Below, in pieces: positions 8,720 to 18,538 of a DNA stretch of 64,000 bases. The stretch spans positions 62,001 through 126,000 of the forward strand of contig JBJKXC010000027.1 of NCBI GenBank assembly GCA_045561735.1. Direction: 5' to 3'. Position numbers and translations under genes: made by a program. Origin of the DNA: UBA3537 sp045561735. GTDB lineage: Bacteria; Bacteroidota; Bacteroidia; Flavobacteriales; Flavobacteriaceae. Within the stretch, counting starts at the first letter, position 1; the number at the start of each line of letters is the position of its first letter. A model generated the notes under the pieces. It was given only the letters and a program-made list of their open reading frames with translations, did no database searches and was not told the DNA's origin.

Positions 8720-9466
8720 ATGAAATTACTTAAAGGAAAAACCGCTATTATCACAGGTGCTAGCAGAGGCATAGGCAGTGGTATCGCCACTGTTTTTGCG
8801 CAACAAGGTGCCGACGTTGCTTTTACCTATAGCTCGTCTTCAGAAGCTGCTGAAGCCCTTGAAAAATTGCTTCAAGCATACGGAACAAAAGTAAAGGCTT
8901 ACCAAAGCAATGCTGCAGACTTTGCCGCAGCTCAAGAACTCGCCTCTAAGGTCCTTGAAGAGTTTGGTCAAATAGATATTTTAGTTAACAATGCGGGGAT
9001 TACCAAAGACAATTTATTGATGCGTATGGGAGAAGAAGATTTTGATAAAGTTATTGAAGTTAACCTGAAATCTGTGTTTAATATGACCAAAGCAGTCCAA
9101 CGAACTATGTTAAAGCAACGTAAAGGCTCTATTATTAACATGAGTTCAGTGGTCGGTGTAAAAGGCAATGCAGGACAAACTAATTATGCCGCCTCTAAGG
9201 CAGGAATTATTGGGTTTTCCAAGTCTGTCGCTTTAGAACTTGGCTCACGTAACATTCGCAGCAATGTGATTGCACCAGGTTTTATTGAAACTGAAATGAC
9301 TGCCAAATTAGATCCTGCAGTAGTTGACCAGTGGCGTGCTGGAATTCCATTGAAAAGAGGCGGGACAGCTGAAGATATCGCAAATGCCTGTGTCTATTTA
9401 GCAAGTGACCTTTCAGCTTATGTTACAGGGCAAACACTTAATGTAGATGGAGGCATGCTTACCTAA
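8720..9466 (+). CDS. fabG: 3-oxoacyl-ACP reductase FabG
   Basis: NADPH-dependent reductase of fatty acid elongation. 248 residues with the SDR signature: nucleotide motif TGASRGIGSG (about residues 14-23), NNAG, the catalytic Ser in NMSSVVG and the YxxxK pair in TNYAASKAG, and the C-terminal YVTGQTLNVDGGM typical of FabG rather than of general SDRs. It has its own promoter in the gap after sucD. Confidence 0.93.
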   Translation: MKLLKGKTAIITGASRGIGSGIATVFAQQGADVAFTYSSSSEAAEALEKLLQAYGTKVKAYQSNAADFAAAQELASKVLEEFGQIDILVNNAGITKDNLLMRMGEEDFDKVIEVNLKSVFNMTKAVQRTMLKQRKGSIINMSSVVGVKGNAGQTNYAASKAGIIGFSKSVALELGSRNIRSNVIAPGFIETEMTAKLDPAVVDQWRAGIPLKRGGTAEDIANACVYLASDLSAYVTGQTLNVDGGMLT

Positions 9467-9487
9467 TGTTTTTTGGATGATTTTAGC

Positions 9488-11521
9488 ATGAGAGAGTCTT
9501 TGTTTTTTTACATCACAGTCACTGTAATTATAGCGCTATTTGTAGCGCTTTTTCAATACAAACCCTGGCGTAAATCTGCGACTTTTTTATGGGTACTCAC
9601 TTCACTTCGCGCCCTATCAATAGGGGCTTTACTGTTGTTAATTTTGAATCCAAAAACAGATCTTAATAGTTCCCGAATTGTGAAGCCTAAACTCTCTATT
9701 TTAGTTGACAACACACAGTCGATTCAATTCCTAAATAGAACAGAGTTGTTAAATTCAACTTTAAAAAAGCTATCCGAAAACGGTCTTTTAAATGAAAAAT
9801 TTGAAATCCAAAGCTATAAATTTGACAAGGATTTTGCCTTATTGGACACTTTAGAGTACACCGGAACTCAAACCAATATTGGTAAAAGTTTAGAAACCAT
9901 CAATGCGATTCATAAAGACGATCAGGCGGCTGTGGTTTTGCTTTCTGATGGGAATCAAACCATTGGTAATTCTTATTTATACCAATCAAAATTCCTTTCA
10001 CAGGCTGTATTTCCAGTCGTAATAGGGGATACGACCCCTTATGTAGATTTGAAAATTCAGCAATTAAATGTCAACAAATACACCTTTTTAGGGAATACTT
10101 TTCCTGTTGAGATTTTTGTAAATTACAATGGCAGCCGAAGCATTCAATCCAATTTGAAAATTTATTCGGGCGGCTCCTCATTGTTGTTTGATAAACCCTT
10201 ACAATTATCTCCAGAATCCAATTCGATGTCTACAATTGCATATCTAAAAGCCAAAAGAATTGGTTTACAGCGGTTTCGTGCTGTGTTGTCACCACTCACA
10301 GATGAAAAATTAACGACCAATAATAGTGTAGAATTTGGTATAGAAGTGATTGATCAACAAATTAAAATTGCTTTAATTTCCGAAAGTTCACATCCCGATT
10401 TAGGTGCCTTTAAGGCAATGCTTGAAACGCAAAATAATTATGAAATTGAACTGCTCAGCCCTGAAAAATTTCTAAACAATGCCAGTACCTATACTGTTGC
10501 GGTCTTGTACCAACCCAACAACCGTTTTAAATCGGCATATGAAGCAATTGAAAAGTACAATATTAACACCTTCACTATTGGTGGTACTTTTACAGGTTGG
10601 AGCTTTTTAAATAACATTCAGTCTAATTTTAATCAAGAAGCTACGACACAAAATGAAGTTTATCAAGGCGCTTCTAACCAGAATTTTGAGGACTTTGCTT
10701 TAGAGCCTATTAATTTTGAAAATTATCCACCACTCGCCACAGTTTTTGGCAGTACTACTTTAAAAGGGCAACACAATATTTTGATTTTCAAGACGGTAAA
10801 TAACATCAATACCCAACAACCTATGTTATTTTCTTACTCTAATGCTGGTAAACGCCATGTTGTTTTATTGGCTGAAGATGTCTGGAAATGGCGTATGTAT
10901 TGTTACCGCCAGCATCAAAGTTTTAAAAAGATTGACAACTATTTTAGATCTATTTTCCAATATTTGAGTACCCAGAAATCAACAAATCGTTTAAAAGTAT
11001 CCCATGCATCAATTTTTGACGGGTCAGAACGCATTGCCGTATATGCTCAATTTTTTGGTGAAAATTTTGAATTTAATTCCAATGCTGATATGGAGATTGA
11101 AATTAAATCCAAAAATTTAAAGAAGCCTCTAATATTTCCCATGTTAATCGAAAACAGGACATATGTTGCCAATTTGGAAAGTCTTCAACCAGGATCCTAC
11201 TCCTATATAGTGCGTTTAAGGAACAAGCAATTTTCGACGGCTGGAAGCTTTGAAATATTACCTTTTAGCATTGAAAAACAGTTTTTAAATGCCAATCTAA
11301 CGCAACTTCAACAATTGGCACTTCAAACAAATGGGCAGCTATTTTATGAAAACACAGTTGATAATTTAATTTCTAAACTACTGGCCAATGAGCAGTATAA
11401 AAGCATTCAAAAAGTAGAGAAAAAATCTGTACCTTTGATTCACTTTAAATTACTTTTATTGCTGTTACTTTTAAGTCTCGCATCCGAGTGGTTTATTAGA
11501 AAATATTTCGGATTAATTTAA
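9488..11521 (+). CDS. Membrane protein with VWA-like domain
   Basis: 677 residues from the ATG at 9488; a TTG at 9473 would add five residues, but the ATG lies immediately before the first membrane segment. Two transmembrane helices occupy about residues 5-25 and 35-55, followed by a von Willebrand A-like fold with a MIDAS-like start (SILVDNTQSI) and LLSDGNQ, then beta-rich extracytoplasmic sequence and a C-terminal helix with a run of leucines (about 650-670). The layout resembles BatA-like or aerotolerance-type membrane proteins. The function is not known. Confidence 0.75.
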   Translation: MRESLFFYITVTVIIALFVALFQYKPWRKSATFLWVLTSLRALSIGALLLLILNPKTDLNSSRIVKPKLSILVDNTQSIQFLNRTELLNSTLKKLSENGLLNEKFEIQSYKFDKDFALLDTLEYTGTQTNIGKSLETINAIHKDDQAAVVLLSDGNQTIGNSYLYQSKFLSQAVFPVVIGDTTPYVDLKIQQLNVNKYTFLGNTFPVEIFVNYNGSRSIQSNLKIYSGGSSLLFDKPLQLSPESNSMSTIAYLKAKRIGLQRFRAVLSPLTDEKLTTNNSVEFGIEVIDQQIKIALISESSHPDLGAFKAMLETQNNYEIELLSPEKFLNNASTYTVAVLYQPNNRFKSAYEAIEKYNINTFTIGGTFTGWSFLNNIQSNFNQEATTQNEVYQGASNQNFEDFALEPINFENYPPLATVFGSTTLKGQHNILIFKTVNNINTQQPMLFSYSNAGKRHVVLLAEDVWKWRMYCYRQHQSFKKIDNYFRSIFQYLSTQKSTNRLKVSHASIFDGSERIAVYAQFFGENFEFNSNADMEIEIKSKNLKKPLIFPMLIENRTYVANLESLQPGSYSYIVRLRNKQFSTAGSFEILPFSIEKQFLNANLTQLQQLALQTNGQLFYENTVDNLISKLLANEQYKSIQKVEKKSVPLIHFKLLLLLLLLSLASEWFIRKYFGLI

Positions 11522-11539
11522 TAACTAAATCTATATAAA

Positions 11540-12352
11540 ATGCAAAATTTTCCTAAAATCGGTCTTCCTATTATATTTGTCATCGGCTTGGCCGTAATCA
11601 TTATCTCTAAAGCAGCTGTTACCATTGGTCCTGGTGAGGGTGGTGTATTGTTCGAGCGCTTTGGAGATGGTATCAATACTGAAAAAACTTATGGTGAAGG
11701 CTTTCATATTGTAGCGCCTTGGAACTCTATGTTAATTTTTAAAGTACGTCAACAATCCATATCCGATGAAATGAATGTACTTTCTGTAAATGGACTTGAA
11801 GTACGTGTCAATGGTACCATCTGGTACGAGCCAGAATATGAAAATCTTGGTAAACTTATCAAAACCAAAGGACAAGATTACGTATTAGAACTCTTAAACC
11901 CTGCAGTAAACGCTGCAGCGCGAAGTGTGGTTGGACGTTACACGCCTGAGCAGTTATATTCTAGCAAGCGCGATGTGATTGAGCAAGAAATATTGGATGA
12001 AGTGGTAAACTTGATGAAAGGCCAATTCTTAAATGTAAAACGTGTGCTCGTTGAGGACGTCAAACTTCCAGAAACCATTAAAAATGCGATTGAAGGAAAG
12101 TTAAAGCAAGAGCAACAATCTTTAGAGTACGAATTTAGATTGGTTACTGCCGATAAAGAAGCTCAAAAACAGCGTATTGAAGCCCAAGGAAAGGCAGATG
12201 CTAACCGCATTTTAAGTGCGTCTTTAAATGAAAAAATTCTTCAGGATAAGGGGATAGAAGCCACAGTTAAACTGGCCGAATCACCCAATAGCAAGGTGAT
12301 TGTAATTGGTTCTGGTGATTCAGGCATGCCCATTATCTTAGGCAATCAATAA
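11540..12352 (+). CDS. SPFH/prohibitin family membrane protein
   Basis: 270 residues. An N-terminal membrane anchor (residues 7-27) is followed by an SPFH domain (GPGEGGVLFERFG, with GFHIVAPW) and a charged coiled coil (EYEFRLVTADKEAQKQRIEAQGK split over about 185-215). The sequence is of the prohibitin branch. Such proteins form large ring oligomers in the inner membrane and modulate proteases or membrane domains. No adjacent FtsH or NfeD partner is present. It begins 18 bases after the VWA-like gene. Confidence 0.87.
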   Translation: MQNFPKIGLPIIFVIGLAVIIISKAAVTIGPGEGGVLFERFGDGINTEKTYGEGFHIVAPWNSMLIFKVRQQSISDEMNVLSVNGLEVRVNGTIWYEPEYENLGKLIKTKGQDYVLELLNPAVNAAARSVVGRYTPEQLYSSKRDVIEQEILDEVVNLMKGQFLNVKRVLVEDVKLPETIKNAIEGKLKQEQQSLEYEFRLVTADKEAQKQRIEAQGKADANRILSASLNEKILQDKGIEATVKLAESPNSKVIVIGSGDSGMPIILGNQ

Positions 12353-12378
12353 TTATGGTATCCTTGGTGTTTTAAACC

Positions 12379-13161
12379 ATGTTTCAAAAGCGTTATTACT
12401 ATCTTGTTAAATTTCAATTTTTAGGATACCGCTTTCATGGTTGGCAAAAGCAACCCAACACCAAGACCTTACACTTAATGATCGATCGCACTTTAAAATA
12501 TGTGCTCAAAGATCGGTATTTTAAAACACTAGCGGCCAGTAGAACCGATGCGATGGTATCGGCTCAAGAGGCCGCTTTTGAATTATTCTTAAGAGACCAT
12601 CCGCTGGAGGATATAGATCAATTTATGGTCGCTTTTAATGCCAATTTACCCCAAGACATTCGTGCCCTTTCGATTGAGCAAGTATCTGCCGATTTTAACA
12701 TCATTCAAGATTCTAAATTCAAAGAATACCATTATTTGTTTTCGGAAGGGCAGAAGTGCCATCCATTTTGCGCGCCAATATTGACAACTGTTTTAGAACC
12801 GTTAAACATTGCTGTAATGAAACAAGGTGCAAAATACTTCCAAGGCACTCATAACTTTAAGTCTTATTGTTACAAGGCCACAGATAAAGGATTATACGAG
12901 CGAACTTTAGATTATTGTGAACTGATTGAAAATACGTTTTATAAAGCCAATTTTTTTCCAGGAAAAAGTTATATGCTTCGAGTCATTGGAAAGGGGTATG
13001 GCCGACATCAAATTCGCCTAATGATGGGCGCCCTTATAGCATTGGGTAGAGGAGAGGTAGACCTTGAATTTATTGAGGAGAGTTTACGACCAAATTCAAC
13101 AATAAAAATTAATTTTATTGCCCCAGCTTCTGGTTTGATTCTGCACAAAATAGAATTTTAA
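12379..13161 (+). CDS. TruA-like tRNA pseudouridine synthase
   Basis: 260 residues, TruA fold: FLGYRFHGWQKQP near the N-terminus, the catalytic aspartate in AASRTDAMVSA (about residue 56), the YHY motif and the C-terminal RHQIRLMMGAL. The catalytic loop differs from the canonical GRTDAGVHA, with Met and Ser replacing Gly and His. This matches a divergent Bacteroidota subfamily that occurs beside a standard TruA, so the target uridine may not be U38-40. It is the last plus-strand gene before a convergent minus-strand group. Confidence 0.78.
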   Translation: MFQKRYYYLVKFQFLGYRFHGWQKQPNTKTLHLMIDRTLKYVLKDRYFKTLAASRTDAMVSAQEAAFELFLRDHPLEDIDQFMVAFNANLPQDIRALSIEQVSADFNIIQDSKFKEYHYLFSEGQKCHPFCAPILTTVLEPLNIAVMKQGAKYFQGTHNFKSYCYKATDKGLYERTLDYCELIENTFYKANFFPGKSYMLRVIGKGYGRHQIRLMMGALIALGRGEVDLEFIEESLRPNSTIKINFIAPASGLILHKIEF

Positions 13162-13164
13162 AGT

Positions 13165-13554
13165 CTAAATCAGTTGGTCCTCCAAACGTATCTTTAGCAT
13201 TGAAAAGATACGTTTGTTAATGGCTGACATATGACGCTGATAAAAGTCCATTTCCGTATTTGTGAAAAGTCCCATAACAATACCTAAAAAGCGTTGTTTT
13301 AAACTTGTATTTGTATTGAGATGGCGTTGAATCGCTTTGTGTTTATCTTCAGAATTAAAGGATGTAAAATCTTGTTTTTTACGTCTTAACTCATCTAAGA
13401 ATACACTTACAAATATAGTGTTCTGTAATTTTAAAATAGGCCGTAAGACCTTGTTTTGGAAAACTTCAAGATCTAAGGTTTTAGTTGTGTTTTGTATGGA
13501 TGGGATTTCAGGACGACCTTTCAAAAGGAATTGGTCTCTAGAATTTATGCTCAT
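13165..13554 (-). CDS. Small conserved flavobacterial protein, function unknown
   Basis: 129 residues from the ATG at 13554 (a TTG 15 bases earlier is possible). It begins INSRDQFLLKGRPEIPSI and ends in a helical, basic region without membrane segments. Similar short proteins in flavobacteria often carry the label glyoxalase, but no glyoxalase metal motif is visible, so that name should not be trusted. The start overlaps the end of the channel gene by 17 bases, which suggests coupling. It converges with the TruA-like gene, leaving a 3-base gap. Confidence 0.65.
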   Translation of the reverse strand: MSINSRDQFLLKGRPEIPSIQNTTKTLDLEVFQNKVLRPILKLQNTIFVSVFLDELRRKKQDFTSFNSEDKHKAIQRHLNTNTSLKQRFLGIVMGLFTNTEMDFYQRHMSAINKRIFSMLKIRLEDQLI

Positions 13555-14765
13555 AAATTTTAAGATCAAAAGTAGAAGAGGCCGCTATGACATGGTCAAA
13601 AATATCAGCAATGATGTATTCGTAATTTTGCCAGCGCTTATCACTGCTAAAGGCATAAATTTCAATGGGAAGTCCTTTTTCACTCGGTTCCAATTGACGG
13701 GCCATGATCATCAAGTCTTTATTGATGGCAGAATGGTTTTCAATGTAAGATTCAATGTATTTGCGAAACACCCCTATATTAGTGAGGTTTCTTCCATTGA
13801 TTAATAATGTTTTGTCGATATCATTTTCAGTATTGTAAGCAGCAATATCGTCAGATTTTTGAATGATATAATCTTTGATTAAATTGATGTTTAATAGCTT
13901 ATTTATATCTGTTTCATTCAAATGACGAACACTTGACATGCGAATATTTAATGCCCGCTTGATACGTCTTCCACCTGATTGTGTCATACCACGCCAATTT
14001 TTAAAAGAATCTGAAATGAGGGCATAGGTAGGAATGGTCGTAATGGTGTGGTCAAAGTTTCGAACTTTAACTGTTGCGAGATTAATTTCAATCACATCGC
14101 CGTCGGCGCCATATTTTTGAAAGGTGATCCAATCACCAATGCGTACCATATCATTGACTGAGACTTGAATACTGGCCACAAAACCAAGAATCGTATCTTT
14201 AAATACCAAGATGATAACAGCTGAAACCGTCCCCAGTCCCGCCATAAATTCCCAAAATGTAATACCAGAGACTGCGGCAAAAAACGGCAAAAATCCCCGT
14301 TAACCATATGAAAATCATAAGCACTTGAATGTAGCTGTCAATAGGTTTGTCTTTAAGACGTTCAAAGGTTTTGAGAAAATCTCTTATGGATCTGAAGATG
14401 CTGCTCAACCCCCATATAACAAGTGAAATACCGATGACTAAAATGAACTTTTCAAAGAAAAACTTCCACTGTGGATGCTCAAAAAAGATATTTGGAATCG
14501 TTTTGTAGGCCAATATTAGAGGAAAAATATGGGCGATATTACGGGGCACTTTATGTGCAACCATAATATCATCAAAATTTGTCTTTGAACGGCTCGCAAT
14601 TTTGGAAAAAACCACTCTAATGATGGTGCGAATGATAAAATCTAACAAAAATATTACCAAAAGAGATGCTATGACAAGTGCTAAAATGCTAGACCAATCT
14701 GCAATAGAAGCATTAAGTCCCGTGGAAGCAAGTAGTTTTTTTAATGCATTTAGTAGATATTCCAT
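13538..14765 (-). pseudogene. MscS-type mechanosensitive channel, frameshifted
   Basis: The N-terminal part (14765 down to about 14284) encodes membrane helices and ends with a region reading IFIWLTGIFAVF; the rest of the MscS core (AVSGITFWEFMAGLGTVSA, FKDTILGFVASIQ, NDMVRIGDWI, YGADGDV) continues in another frame down to 13538. Deleting one base from the six-A run at 14279-14284 would restore one protein of about 408 residues, reading through the pore helix and the beta domain. Either a real disabling mutation or a homopolymer sequencing error is possible. Both halves are otherwise well conserved, which favours a recent event or an error. Confidence 0.8.
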
Positions 14766-14783
14766 TGGATAACGTATTATTAA

Positions 14784-15077
14784 TTAAGCCTTATTTAAAG
14801 TTTTTTTTAATTTATAATCCACCACAAAGGTACCAAAAGGAATTACAGATGCTGCTAAAACCCCTAATAAATTCTTTTTCACCCAATTATTATAAAATAC
14901 CAGCACCAGCGCTAAAATGATATAGGCGATAAATAACAATCCATGCGGCATTCCCAACATTTTCACATAACTAGGATCGTTACTTGTATATTTGATGGGT
15001 ACCGCTAAAAATAGTAATGAGATGTAGGAGAGACCCTCCAAAAAGGCAATTATGCGAAATATTGAAATTATATTCAT
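14784..15077 (-). CDS. DUF3817 membrane protein
   Basis: 97 residues with three hydrophobic segments (about 5-25, 45-62, 68-88), the motif LEGLSYISLL near the N-terminus and GMPHGLLFIAY in the middle, characteristic of DUF3817. The function is unknown. The gene sits 18 bases upstream of the channel gene and is likely its operon partner. Confidence 0.85.
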   Translation of the reverse strand: MNIISIFRIIAFLEGLSYISLLFLAVPIKYTSNDPSYVKMLGMPHGLLFIAYIILALVLVFYNNWVKKNLLGVLAASVIPFGTFVVDYKLKKTLNKA

Positions 15078-15096
15078 TGTGTTAGATATAGTGGTG

Positions 15097-15104
15097 CAAA
15101 GATA
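15097..15104 (-). promoter_or_regulatory. -7 element before the DUF3817 gene
   Basis: On the minus strand the sequence is TATCTTTG, a perfect TAnnTTTG, 19 bases before the DUF3817 ATG. No TTG at the ideal -33 distance was found. Confidence 0.5.
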
Positions 15105-15215
15105 TGAATTATATACAATAGCGTGCTGAATATTAATTTTACATAATATAAATTATAGTACATTGAATGATTAGGGTAAAATTTAAACAAAGGGAATTAT
15201 AAACGTTAATAATAA

Positions 15216-16481
15216 TTATATAATTAGCTGAAACAAGGATGGTTTATCATTGATGTAATCTCCAAATAAATTACGCGCTTTTAATTTGGTAATGAGCGGT
15301 TTTAAGTCTTCCTGGTCCTTCAATTGAATACCAACAACAGCCACTTCATTTTCACGATTCACCTTTTTTGTGTATTCAAAATGTGTAATGTCATCATTAG
15401 GACCTAATATATCTACAACAAATTCTCTTAAGGCACCTGGGCGCTGTGGAAATTTGATGATGAAATAATGCTTTAAATTGGCATACAACAACGCGCGTTC
15501 TTCAATTTCAGATGTTCTTGTAATATCATTATTACTGCCACTCACCAGGCAAACCACATTTTTACCTTTTATTTCATCCTTAAACCCATCCAAGGCTGCA
15601 ATGCTCATAACGCCTGCAGGTTCCGCAACAATGGCGTCCTTATTATACATCTCCAATATTGTTTGACATATTTTACCTTCGTGTACCGTGGTCATTTCAT
15701 CTAAGTATTTGTTGCAAATTTCAAAGGTCAAATCGCCAACACGTTTAACGGATGCCCCGTCCACAAATTTTTCAATTTGGGTTAATTTCACAATTTCTCC
15801 TTTCTCAATAGATTTTGACATAGAGGGCGCTCCAGCAGGTTCAACACCAATAATTTTTGTTTTTGGAGACAATGCCTTTACAACCGATGAAAGTCCAGAG
15901 GCCAAACCGCCACCGCCAACAGGTATAAATATATAATCGATTGGTACTTTGGACTGCTGAAAAATTTCCAAGCCCACAGTACCTTGTCCCTCTATGACCT
16001 TTGAATCGTTAAAAGGATGGACTAATGGTTTTCCATATTTTTTACATTCTTCCATGGCTTTATGGAATGAATCATCGAAAGTGTCTCCTACCAAAACCAC
16101 CTCCACATACGCTTTACCAAACATCTTTACTTGCTCAATTTTTTGATTTGGTGTGGGCGCAGGCATATAGATTGTTCCCTTTATCTTGAGTAAATTACAA
16201 GACAACGCAACACCCTGCGCATGGTTACCAGCACTGGCACAAATAATACCATCTTTGGTTTCATCCGTAGTCAATGAAGCTATTTTATTGTAAGCACCTC
16301 TAATTTTATAAGATCTGACTTGTTGTAAATCTTCTCTTTTAAACAACATATTACATTCGTATTTATCCGAAAATCGAGTGTGTTTTTCCAATGGGGAAAC
16401 TGAGGCAATGCCTTTCAATTTATCAGCCGCAGCTTGAATCGCTTCAACCGTCGGAATGTAAGTCGTTTGAGGGTCTTTCAT
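15216..16481 (-). CDS. ilvA: Threonine ammonia-lyase IlvA
   Basis: Deaminates threonine to 2-oxobutanoate, the entry to isoleucine synthesis. 421 residues: a PLP fold-type II domain with the Schiff-base lysine in VRSYKIRGAYN, the glycine-rich phosphate loop PVGGGGLASG and SGSNND, then one C-terminal ACT-like domain (about 335-421) containing KFPQRPGALREFV for feedback control. Length fits the single-regulatory-domain form. It is the last gene of the ilv operon, 18 bases after ilvC. Confidence 0.95.
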   Translation of the reverse strand: MKDPQTTYIPTVEAIQAAADKLKGIASVSPLEKHTRFSDKYECNMLFKREDLQQVRSYKIRGAYNKIASLTTDETKDGIICASAGNHAQGVALSCNLLKIKGTIYMPAPTPNQKIEQVKMFGKAYVEVVLVGDTFDDSFHKAMEECKKYGKPLVHPFNDSKVIEGQGTVGLEIFQQSKVPIDYIFIPVGGGGLASGLSSVVKALSPKTKIIGVEPAGAPSMSKSIEKGEIVKLTQIEKFVDGASVKRVGDLTFEICNKYLDEMTTVHEGKICQTILEMYNKDAIVAEPAGVMSIAALDGFKDEIKGKNVVCLVSGSNNDITRTSEIEERALLYANLKHYFIIKFPQRPGALREFVVDILGPNDDITHFEYTKKVNRENEVAVVGIQLKDQEDLKPLITKLKARNLFGDYINDKPSLFQLII

Positions 16482-16499
16482 AAGGCCGTATTATTGTTG

Positions 16500-17981
16500 T
16501 TATGCTTCTGTTTTTATAATTTTCATATCCGTCATTGCTTGTCTTAAAAGGCTGCCCACTTTTTCTATAGAATGTGCTCTGATTATTTTATTAACAGCGA
16601 TAAGTGTTGCATTATCTACGGCAGTGACTTCTGGTGAGTATGCAGTTCCAATAATATCTTTTGTAACTGTTTTCATGAAATCGACTAACAAAGGTTTACA
16701 AGCATGGTCAAATAAATAGCAACCATATTCTGCAGTATCTGATATGATACGGTTCATTTCAAATAATTTTTTCCTTGCCACCGTATTAGCAATCAATGGT
16801 AGTTCGTGAAGCGATTCATAATAAGCGGATTCTTCAACAATCCCTGAGGCAACCATGGTTTCGAAGGCCAGTTCTACACCTGCACGCACAAAGGCAACCA
16901 TGAGAATCCCATGGTCAAAATACTCTTGCTCAGCAATTTGTTCTTTTATTGCGGCTGTTTTTTCAAAAGCGGTTTCTCCAGTAGCTGCGCGCCAGCTTAA
17001 TAAATTATCATCGTCATTGGCCCAATCTTCCATCATAGTTTTTGAAAAATGACCAGACATGATGTCGTCCATATGTTTTTCAAACAATGGTTTCATAATG
17101 GTTTTGAGTTCCTCTGAAATCTCAAAAGCTTTTAGTTTTGCTGGGTTAGACAAACGGTCCATCATATTGGTGATGCCACCGTGCTTTAAAGCTTCTGTGA
17201 TAGTTTCCCATCCGTATTGTATCAATTTAGAGGCATAAGTGGGCGCTATCCCCTCCTCTATCATTTTGTCGAAAGATAAAATTGAGGCCGTTTGTAAAAC
17301 ACCACATAAAATAGTTTGCTCTCCCATCAAGTCACTCTTCACTTCAGCAACAAAAGAAGATGCCAAAACACCTGCTTTATGGCCTCCAGTAGCTACTGCA
17401 TAGGCTTTGGCTTGTGCCCAACCTTTTCCCTGAGGGTCATTTTCTGGATGCACAGCGATAAGCGTTGGAACACCAAACCCTCTTAAATATTCTTCACGTA
17501 CTTCACTTCCTGGGCACTTTGGTGCGACCATAATGACCGTTAAATCTTTACGTATTTGTTTTCCTTCTTCCACGATGTTAAATCCATGAGAGTAAGATAA
17601 GGTAGCGCCCTGTTTCATCAAAGGCATTACCGCATCTACCACATTGGAGTGTTGCTTATCTGGGGTTAGATTTAAAACCACATCTGCCGTAGGAATCAAT
17701 TCTTGATAATTACCAACAGTAAAGCCATTTTCAGATGCATTCTTAAAAGATTGGCGTTGGTGTGCAATAGCTTGATCTCGTAATGCATAAGAGATGTCAA
17801 GTCCCGAATCTCTCATGTTTAATCCTTGGTTTAAACCTTGTGCTCCACAACCAATAATTACAATTTTTTTATCTTTTAAGGCGTCTACTCCCGATTCAAA
17901 TTCTGAGGTTTCCATAAATCGACATTTAGACAGCTGGTCTAATTTTTGTCCGAGTGAGAGTGTATTAAAGTAATTTGCCAT
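16500..17981 (-). CDS. ilvC: Ketol-acid reductoisomerase IlvC (class II)
   Basis: NADPH- and Mg-dependent isomerisation and reduction of acetolactate or acetohydroxybutyrate. 493 residues, the long class II form with a duplicated C-terminal knotted domain. The Rossmann motif is IIGCGAQGLNQG, the metal-binding acidic cluster is in SDLMGEQTILCG, and the second-domain acidic site lies in VEESAYYESLHELP. It is the fourth gene of the operon. Confidence 0.97.
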   Translation of the reverse strand: MANYFNTLSLGQKLDQLSKCRFMETSEFESGVDALKDKKIVIIGCGAQGLNQGLNMRDSGLDISYALRDQAIAHQRQSFKNASENGFTVGNYQELIPTADVVLNLTPDKQHSNVVDAVMPLMKQGATLSYSHGFNIVEEGKQIRKDLTVIMVAPKCPGSEVREEYLRGFGVPTLIAVHPENDPQGKGWAQAKAYAVATGGHKAGVLASSFVAEVKSDLMGEQTILCGVLQTASILSFDKMIEEGIAPTYASKLIQYGWETITEALKHGGITNMMDRLSNPAKLKAFEISEELKTIMKPLFEKHMDDIMSGHFSKTMMEDWANDDDNLLSWRAATGETAFEKTAAIKEQIAEQEYFDHGILMVAFVRAGVELAFETMVASGIVEESAYYESLHELPLIANTVARKKLFEMNRIISDTAEYGCYLFDHACKPLLVDFMKTVTKDIIGTAYSPEVTAVDNATLIAVNKIIRAHSIEKVGSLLRQAMTDMKIIKTEA

Positions 17982-17996
17982 TTTGTAATATTTAGT

Positions 17997-18533
17997 TTAT
18001 GAGTTAAATAAGTTTAGTATTTCTGAAATTTTCATTTCATCTTTGGTCACTGCAATACGCCCTGACCGGACAAATTGCATGACGCCAAAAGCTTTTAATT
18101 CTCTGTGAAGCAATTCAATTTCATGACGTCTCCCCGATTTTTCTAAAACAAAAAAATCTCGGTTTACAGTGACGATTCGGGCATCACTGTCCTTTATAAT
18201 ATTTTGGATTTGACGTTCTTCGAAAAGCAAATCAGATTTAATTTTAAACATACAGGATTCCAGGTATATGGTTTCTTCGTCTGTATGATAAAAGGCTTTG
18301 ATTACTTCAATTTGTTTTTCAATTTGTCCAATGATCTTTTTAACATTGTCTTCAGTCATATTAACAAGAATGGTGAATCTAGAGACCCCTTCTATTTCAG
18401 ACTCCGAAATGTTCATACTTTCAATATTGATGTGCCTGCGCTGAAAAATCGCGGAAACTCTGTTCAATAAGCCGATGTTATTCTCGGTATATATAGAAAT
18501 TGTATATTGTTTAAGTGTACTTTTCATAGCCAT
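17997..18533 (-). CDS. ilvN: Acetolactate synthase small (regulatory) subunit
   Basis: 178 residues. An N-terminal ACT domain (TISIYTENNIGLLNRVSAIF, residues about 10-80) binds the feedback inhibitor valine, and a C-terminal ALS_SS_C-type domain (about 90-170) follows. The start could be either of two Met codons at positions 1 and 3. It sits between ilvB and ilvC with short spacers of 5 and 15 bases. Confidence 0.95.
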   Translation of the reverse strand: MAMKSTLKQYTISIYTENNIGLLNRVSAIFQRRHINIESMNISESEIEGVSRFTILVNMTEDNVKKIIGQIEKQIEVIKAFYHTDEETIYLESCMFKIKSDLLFEERQIQNIIKDSDARIVTVNRDFFVLEKSGRRHEIELLHRELKAFGVMQFVRSGRIAVTKDEMKISEILNLFNS

Positions 18534-18538
18534 TTAAT

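Noticed and set aside
13165..13554. Glyoxalase assignment for the 129-residue protein
   Set aside because: No metal ligands or fold pattern of glyoxalase I or II is visible; only the annotation habit suggests it.
14279..14305. Programmed frameshift in the MscS-like gene
   Set aside because: The zero-frame product would be a membrane fragment without a pore, with no known benefit; no stimulatory structure was seen, so mutation or error is more likely.
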